Shown piece after piece: positions 60,191 to 64,000 of a stretch of DNA of 64,000 nt. The notes below the pieces were generated by a model. It was given only the letters and a program-made list of their open reading frames with translations, searched no databases and was not told the DNA's origin. Origin of the DNA: Flavobacteriales bacterium (GTDB lineage: Bacteria > Bacteroidota > Bacteroidia > Flavobacteriales_F > PHOS-HE28). The stretch covers positions 248,001 through 312,000 of the forward strand of contig JADJCX010000001.1 in the NCBI GenBank assembly GCA_016703005.1, read 5' to 3'. The stretch's first letter is position 1. The number at the start of each line of letters is the position of its first letter. The position numbers were made by a program, and so were the translations under genes.

Positions 60191-60297
60191 GTCATCGCGA
60201 GGAGGAACGACGAAGCGATCCAGCTGATGTTGTTACGGGTGCTGGATCCGGGTGCATTCCACAACAGCCCATGGATCGCTTCGTCCCTCGCGATGAC
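60191..60297. repeat. Palindromic dispersed element, unit 1 (107 bp)
   Basis: The left arm begins GTCATCGCGAGGA and runs to GACGAAGCGATCC. The right arm is its near-perfect inverse, GGATCGCTTCGT to CCTCGCGATGAC. A unique core of about 45 bp (GGTGCATTCCACAACAGCCC at its end) lies between. It carries no gene and behaves like a REP/MITE-type element. Confidence 0.85.
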
Positions 60298-60309
60298 GGA
60301 GGGCAGCTC

Positions 60310-60414
60310 GTCATCGCGAGGAGGAACGACGAAGCGATCCAGCTGATGCAATGCCGGGCACCGAACCCATGCATTCGACAACAGCCCACGGATCGCTTCG
60401 TCCCTCGCGATGAC
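60310..60414. repeat. Palindromic dispersed element, unit 2 (105 bp)
   Basis: Same arms as unit 1 with a related core (CAATGCCGGGCACCGAACCC). It lies 12 bases after unit 1 in the same orientation, so the pair fills the gap before the GIY-YIG gene. Confidence 0.85.
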
Positions 60415-60459
60415 GAATGCTGCAATGACCGAGCGCCACGCTCTCGCTAAATTGGATCC

Positions 60460-60798
60460 GTGAAGCGAGGTGGTTGGACATACATATTGGCAAGCAAGCC
60501 GAATGGCACCTTATACACGGGTGTTACGAGCGATCTGATCGGCAGGGTGGCCAAACACCGCAGCGGATACTACAGCGGGGCTTTCACCAGGCGGTATGGG
60601 GTCTACCGGCTTGTCTACTACGAGGGGTTCACATCAATAGCGGAGGCCATAGCACGCGAGAAACAATTGAAGGGCGGCTCGCGCAAGCAAAAGATCGAGT
60701 TGATCACAACCATGAATCCGCAATGGTCGGACTTGTATCCTCCCCTCATCGCACAGGCGGAGGCACCCACTAGGGCGTCATCGCGCGGACCTTCTTAG
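60460..60798 (+). CDS. GIY-YIG family nuclease domain protein
   Basis: Small putative endonuclease of 112 residues starting at GTG 60460 (MKRGGWTYILASKPNGTLYT). The GIY-YIG core is seen in the short UPF0213/YhbQ-like form: YILAS, LYTGVTSDLIGRVAKHRSG, FTRRYGVYRLVYYEGFTS and AIAREKQLKGGSRKQKIELI. The catalytic Arg (GRVAKH) and Glu (REKQLKGG block) appear present. The last seven or so codons (ASSRGPS) and the stop come from the left arm of repeat unit 3, whose arm is altered exactly there. The gene sits between two pairs of palindromic elements. TAAATTGG just before the start is a weak -7 candidate. Confidence 0.8.
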   Translation: MKRGGWTYILASKPNGTLYTGVTSDLIGRVAKHRSGYYSGAFTRRYGVYRLVYYEGFTSIAEAIAREKQLKGGSRKQKIELITTMNPQWSDLYPPLIAQAEAPTRASSRGPS

Positions 60799-60888
60799 GC
60801 CCAAAGCGATCCAGCTGATGCTATGCTGGGCAATGAACCCAAGTGCATTCCACAACAGCCCATGGATCGCTTCGTCCCTCGCGATGAC
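60777..60888. repeat. Palindromic dispersed element, unit 3 (112 bp, altered left arm)
   Basis: The right arm and core match units 1, 2 and 4. The left arm begins GTCATCGCG and ends AAGCGATCC, but its middle is replaced by CGGACCTTCTTAGGCCC, which supplies the stop codon of the GIY-YIG gene. Confidence 0.8.
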
Positions 60889-60900
60889 GGAGGGCGCCTC

Positions 60901-61007
60901 GTCATCGCGAGGAGGAACGACGAAGCGATCCAACTGATGCAATGCCGGGCACTGAACCCATGTGCATTCCACAACAGCCTATGGATCGCTTCGTTCCTCG
61001 CGATGAC
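60901..61007. repeat. Palindromic dispersed element, unit 4 (107 bp)
   Basis: Arms and core closely match unit 2 (CAATGCCGGGCACTGAACCC). It follows unit 3 after 12 bases, the same spacing as between units 1 and 2. It ends 62 bases before the next gene. Confidence 0.85.
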
Positions 61008-61068
61008 GCAGGGCACGGGCCACCAATTGGAACGGTCCCCGTCTACCTTTCGCAAACAGGCCCCCACC

Positions 61069-63593
61069 ATGATGCACCGTTACCTGAGCGTTCTTCTGCT
61101 GTCCATTGGTCTTCTCGCTGATCGCACGGCTGCGGAAGCGCAAACGGTTTTCATCCCCGACCCCTATACGCGCACTTGGTTGAACATCGCCAAACCGAAC
61201 AGCGTGGACGCCAATGGCGATTGCGACACGGCGGCGTGGAACGCAGCACCTCCTTCGGCGGTCGGCTTCGACCTGTCGTCGGTGCCCAATGGCGGCGCCG
61301 TGGACCTTGAAGGGATACAGCATTTGAAGATCGGCACCCTCGAGATCCGGGATGGTGACATCAACAATGCGACCGTTGCACTGCAGGGCTTCCCACTGAA
61401 CCTAGGCCAGATCCGCTTGATCGATATCCCCAGCTCCAACATCAGCGGGTTGCTGCCGTTGCCGCCCCTGTCCATTTTCTGGTGCGACAACTGCGACATG
61501 GCCACGTTGCCAGCCTTCACTGGCGGCTACCTGTGGTTCTGGAACAACGACCTCAGCGCGCAGGTGCAGTCCGTACCGATGGACGTGGTGGATCTGCGGA
61601 TGAACAGTTGCAACATCAGCAATGTTCCTCCGCTACCAGTGGGGCTCTTGCGGTTGGAGATCTCCGATAATCCTTTGTCCGCTTGGCCATCTGTTCCGGC
61701 AGGACTTCTGGAACTGGAAGCGTCGCGCGTGGGGCTGAACTACGCACCGGCCAACCTGCCCAATGGCCTCACGCACCTTGGTGTGGATGGGAACGACATT
61801 CCCACACTTCCACCGCTGCCCACGTCCCTTACTGGATTGAGCGCCAACAACAATCTGCTCACCTCCATACCGCCGTTGCCCATGTTCATGCAATCCCTAT
61901 ACGTGAGCGGCAATCCGCTGGACAGCTTGCCTACGTTGCCGTTCTTCATGTCACACCTGAGCGCGGGCAGTTGTGGGCTATCGGCATTGCCCGCTTGGTC
62001 GCCGAACCTCACGAACGTTCATCTGGACAGCAATGCCTTCACCTCATTCCCCCCACTACCCGGCAGTTTGGGGTTGCTGAACCTGCGCGGTTGTGCGGGC
62101 CTGACCTGTCTGCCACCACTGCCGGCTGGTATGAGCAATGTGTGGCTCGGTGGCACCGGTATCACCTGCTTGCCGAACATTCCACCGGGGCTGAACATGA
62201 ACCCGGTTGCCTTGGGCATCCAACCCGTTGTCTGCAACCCCGGCACCAGCCCATGCCCCATCGTCGATCCGCTGATCATAGGCACCACGTTCGTTGATGC
62301 TGATGCTGATGGTGTGTTCGATGCCGGTGAAGCCGCGCGCCCCAACGCCACGGTGATCGCGCAGCCCGGCGATCTGCTCGCGGGCAGCGATGTGAACGGC
62401 AACTACGTGCTGCCCGCCAATGTCGGTTCGTTCTCCGTCACCGGCGTTCCCCTTCTGTACGAACCGGTTACCACTGCACCTTATGCCGTGACCTTCACCG
62501 GTCTTGGACAAGTGGACAGCCTCAACCACATCGGCTTCACCGTGATACCAGGCATGTACGATCTGGTGACCTCCATCACCGGCACCAATGTGCGCCCCGG
62601 CTTCAATACCGGTGTGTGGGTGAACGTGCATAACGTTGGCACCGAGCCGACGACCGCCACCGTGCAACTCACTTTCGATGCAGCACTGAGCTACGTACGA
62701 GCAGCAGCGAAGTGCCCGATGCCGTGAACGGCAACGTGGTGGACTGGACCACGCCGAGCATTGTTCCCGGTGGAAGTTGGACGGTATGGGTTGAACTCTA
62801 CGGCCCACCCGCTTTGGTGCTGGGCACGCCGGTGGTGCAACAAGCAACAGCCACACCATCGCAACCCGACCAAACACCAACGGACAATACGTACATCCTC
62901 AACGATGTGGTGGTGGGCAGCTTCGACCCGAACGATAAGAAGGTGGAGCCATCAACACTGTCGTTGCTCGATGTGGCCAGCGGCACACGCGTACAATACA
63001 CCGTGCGCTTCCAGAACACGGGCACGTTCCCGGCGGAGCGTGTACTGATCACCGACACGCTGAGCAGCGACTTGCAATGGGCCACGATGCAAGTGCTGGG
63101 CAGCAGCCACACCCACACATGGTACATCCACAACGGCGTGCTGCATGTGCTCTTCGAGAACATCAACCTGCCCGACAGCGTGAGCGACGAGCCAGGCAGC
63201 CATGGCTTCGTGAAGTTCAGCTTCGTGCCGAGCAACACGCTCATCACCGGCGATGACGTGGGCAACATCGCCAACATCTTCTTCGACTATAACGACCCCG
63301 TCATCACCAACGAAGCCCTCTTCTATGTGGAGACCAGTCTCGCGGTGGACGGTGCCGATGCCGATGGCCTGCGCGCATGGCCGAACCCGGCGCAAGATGT
63401 CTTGTTCGTTGCGCTGGCTGGTGCCACGATCGGCACACTGAGCGTGGTGGATGCGACCGGTCGCGAGGTGTTGACCAGCACCGCCACCAGTACACGCGCA
63501 GCACTGAACATCGGCGCGCTCGCTGCCGGCCCCTATCTCTTGCGCTGCACCAACAGCAAGGGTGTGCGCACCACGCACTTAATGAAACACTGA
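61069..63593 (+). CDS. Leucine-rich-repeat protein with DUF11-like domain and T9SS tail (one frame break)
   Basis: Exported protein of about 840 residues from ATG 61069 (MMHRYLSVLLLSIGLLADRT). The N-terminal cap (VFIPDPYTRTWLNIAKPNSV) precedes irregular leucine-rich repeats with a proline-rich register (LPPLPTSLTGLSANNN, LTSIPPLPMFMQSLYVSGN, LDSLPTLPFFMSHLSAGSC) to about residue 385. A SdrD-B-like segment follows (DADADGVFDAGEAARPN), then a DUF11/DUF7619-like domain (SFDPNDKKVEPSTLSLLD, VQYTVRFQNTGTFPAERVLI, ISNIFFDYND-like NIANIFFDYNDPVITNEA). A T9SS sorting domain ends it (LRAWPNPAQDVLFVAL, LAAGPYLLRCTN). The frame breaks near 62700 (LSYVRA / SSEVPDAVNGNVVDW). TACCTTTC 18 bases upstream is a weak -7 candidate. 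Confidence 0.82.
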
Positions 63594-63603
63594 TCACGTG
63601 AAC

Positions 63604-64000
63604 ATGATGCACCGCTACCTATCGATCTGCGTGTTGACCTTCGGCCTGCACGCCACGGCGCAGACCATCTTCATCCCCGACACCAACCTGAGGGTGTGGA
63701 TGAACAATGCCAAGCCGAACAGCGTGGATATCAATGGCGACTGCGATACGGCGCTGTGGAACGCACAACCACCACAAGGCGTCTATTGCCCCGTATACAA
63801 CCTGCCCAACAATAGCACAGTGGACCTTCAAGGTATCCAACACTTGAAGATGGACTACTTGCAGATCTCAGGCGCTACCAACGACTCCATTCATGTGCTT
63901 TGGCCCGGGTACCCACTGTTGGTGGAACAGATCGCCCTTGAGCGCGTGAACACGGGCCTGTTTTCGCCCGCCATGTTCCCTATGCCGCCCTCGGTCCAGT
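63604..64000 (+). CDS. Leucine-rich-repeat protein, tandem paralogue (cut by window edge)
   Basis: Starts 11 bases after the previous stop and is open to the right edge (132 codons). The signal peptide is MMHRYLSICVLTFGLHATAQ. The N-terminal cap (TIFIPDTNLRVWMNNAKPNS, VDINGDCDTALWNA) and the first repeat region (STVDLQGIQHLKMDYLQISG) align closely with the gene at 61069, so this is a tandem duplicate. The C-terminal type (T9SS tail or shared module) lies outside the window. Confidence 0.8.
   Translation, partial: MMHRYLSICVLTFGLHATAQTIFIPDTNLRVWMNNAKPNSVDINGDCDTALWNAQPPQGVYCPVYNLPNNSTVDLQGIQHLKMDYLQISGATNDSIHVLWPGYPLLVEQIALERVNTGLFSPAMFPMPPSVQ

Noticed and set aside
60164..61068. Possible transposase or IS element around the palindromes
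   Set aside because: The only protein gene is the GIY-YIG nuclease; no DDE, HUH or tyrosine transposase motif and no target duplication were seen.

Overview
The window comes from a Bacteroidota genome, most likely a fairly GC-rich member of the Flavobacteriales. The evidence is: C-terminal sorting domains of the type IX secretion system (T9SS); a short primary sigma factor beginning [15 protein letters not shown]; the long form of GAPDH; DUF2279, DUF1599 and BT_3928-type genes; the surA-like/moxR gene order; and promoters of the form TTG-N20/21-TAnnTT(T/C)G. The rank below phylum is inference.

Layout. 1-6400: an edge-truncated secreted protein, three SurA/parvulin-type periplasmic chaperone genes, a MoxR ATPase and an isoprenylcysteine methyltransferase-like protein. 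6500-36700: about 30 kb of very large exported proteins. Seven share one C-terminal module of about 245 residues (LEGPY ... VDWVxVELR ... AVRHRNHLG ... KYTGxxNDRDPIL, twice) fused to unrelated front ends: choice-of-anchor B, leucine-rich repeats, two lysyl-oxidase-like domains, a P-domain protein, a PQQ-type sugar dehydrogenase and an M36 fungalysin protease. Others carry the usual T9SS tail, including a protein with about 20 thrombospondin type 3 calcium-binding repeats. 36.8-44.6 kb: housekeeping genes (gap, rpoD, a DegP-like protease, dapF-mltG, a phosphohexomutase). 44.6-53.6 kb: a giant FG-GAP surface protein, DUF2279, NUDIX, a TonB-like protein, an Smr protein, RNase P RNA (rnpB) and an unknown exported protein. 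53.7-60.2 kb: an adenylate cyclase, a small membrane protein, three tandem paralogous exported proteins, folP, a DUF1599 protein ending in a 33-base G run, and a DoxX/BT_3928 membrane protein. 60.2-64 kb: four palindromic elements of about 107 bp bracketing a GIY-YIG nuclease gene, then two tandem leucine-rich-repeat proteins, the last cut by the window edge.

About fifteen single-frame breaks interrupt otherwise well-conserved genes, including gap and the phosphohexomutase. The simplest reading is residual indel error in the assembly, so broken genes are annotated as single coding regions with the break position given.

Working together: the SurA-like chaperones, the DegP-like protease and the TonB-like protein serve the envelope. 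The 6.5-32 kb block looks like a set of exported effectors and surface proteins that all end in one of two interchangeable tails. The shared module, with its dockerin-like paired DxNxDG/NDRD ends, is the best candidate here for an under-described surface targeting or anchoring system.
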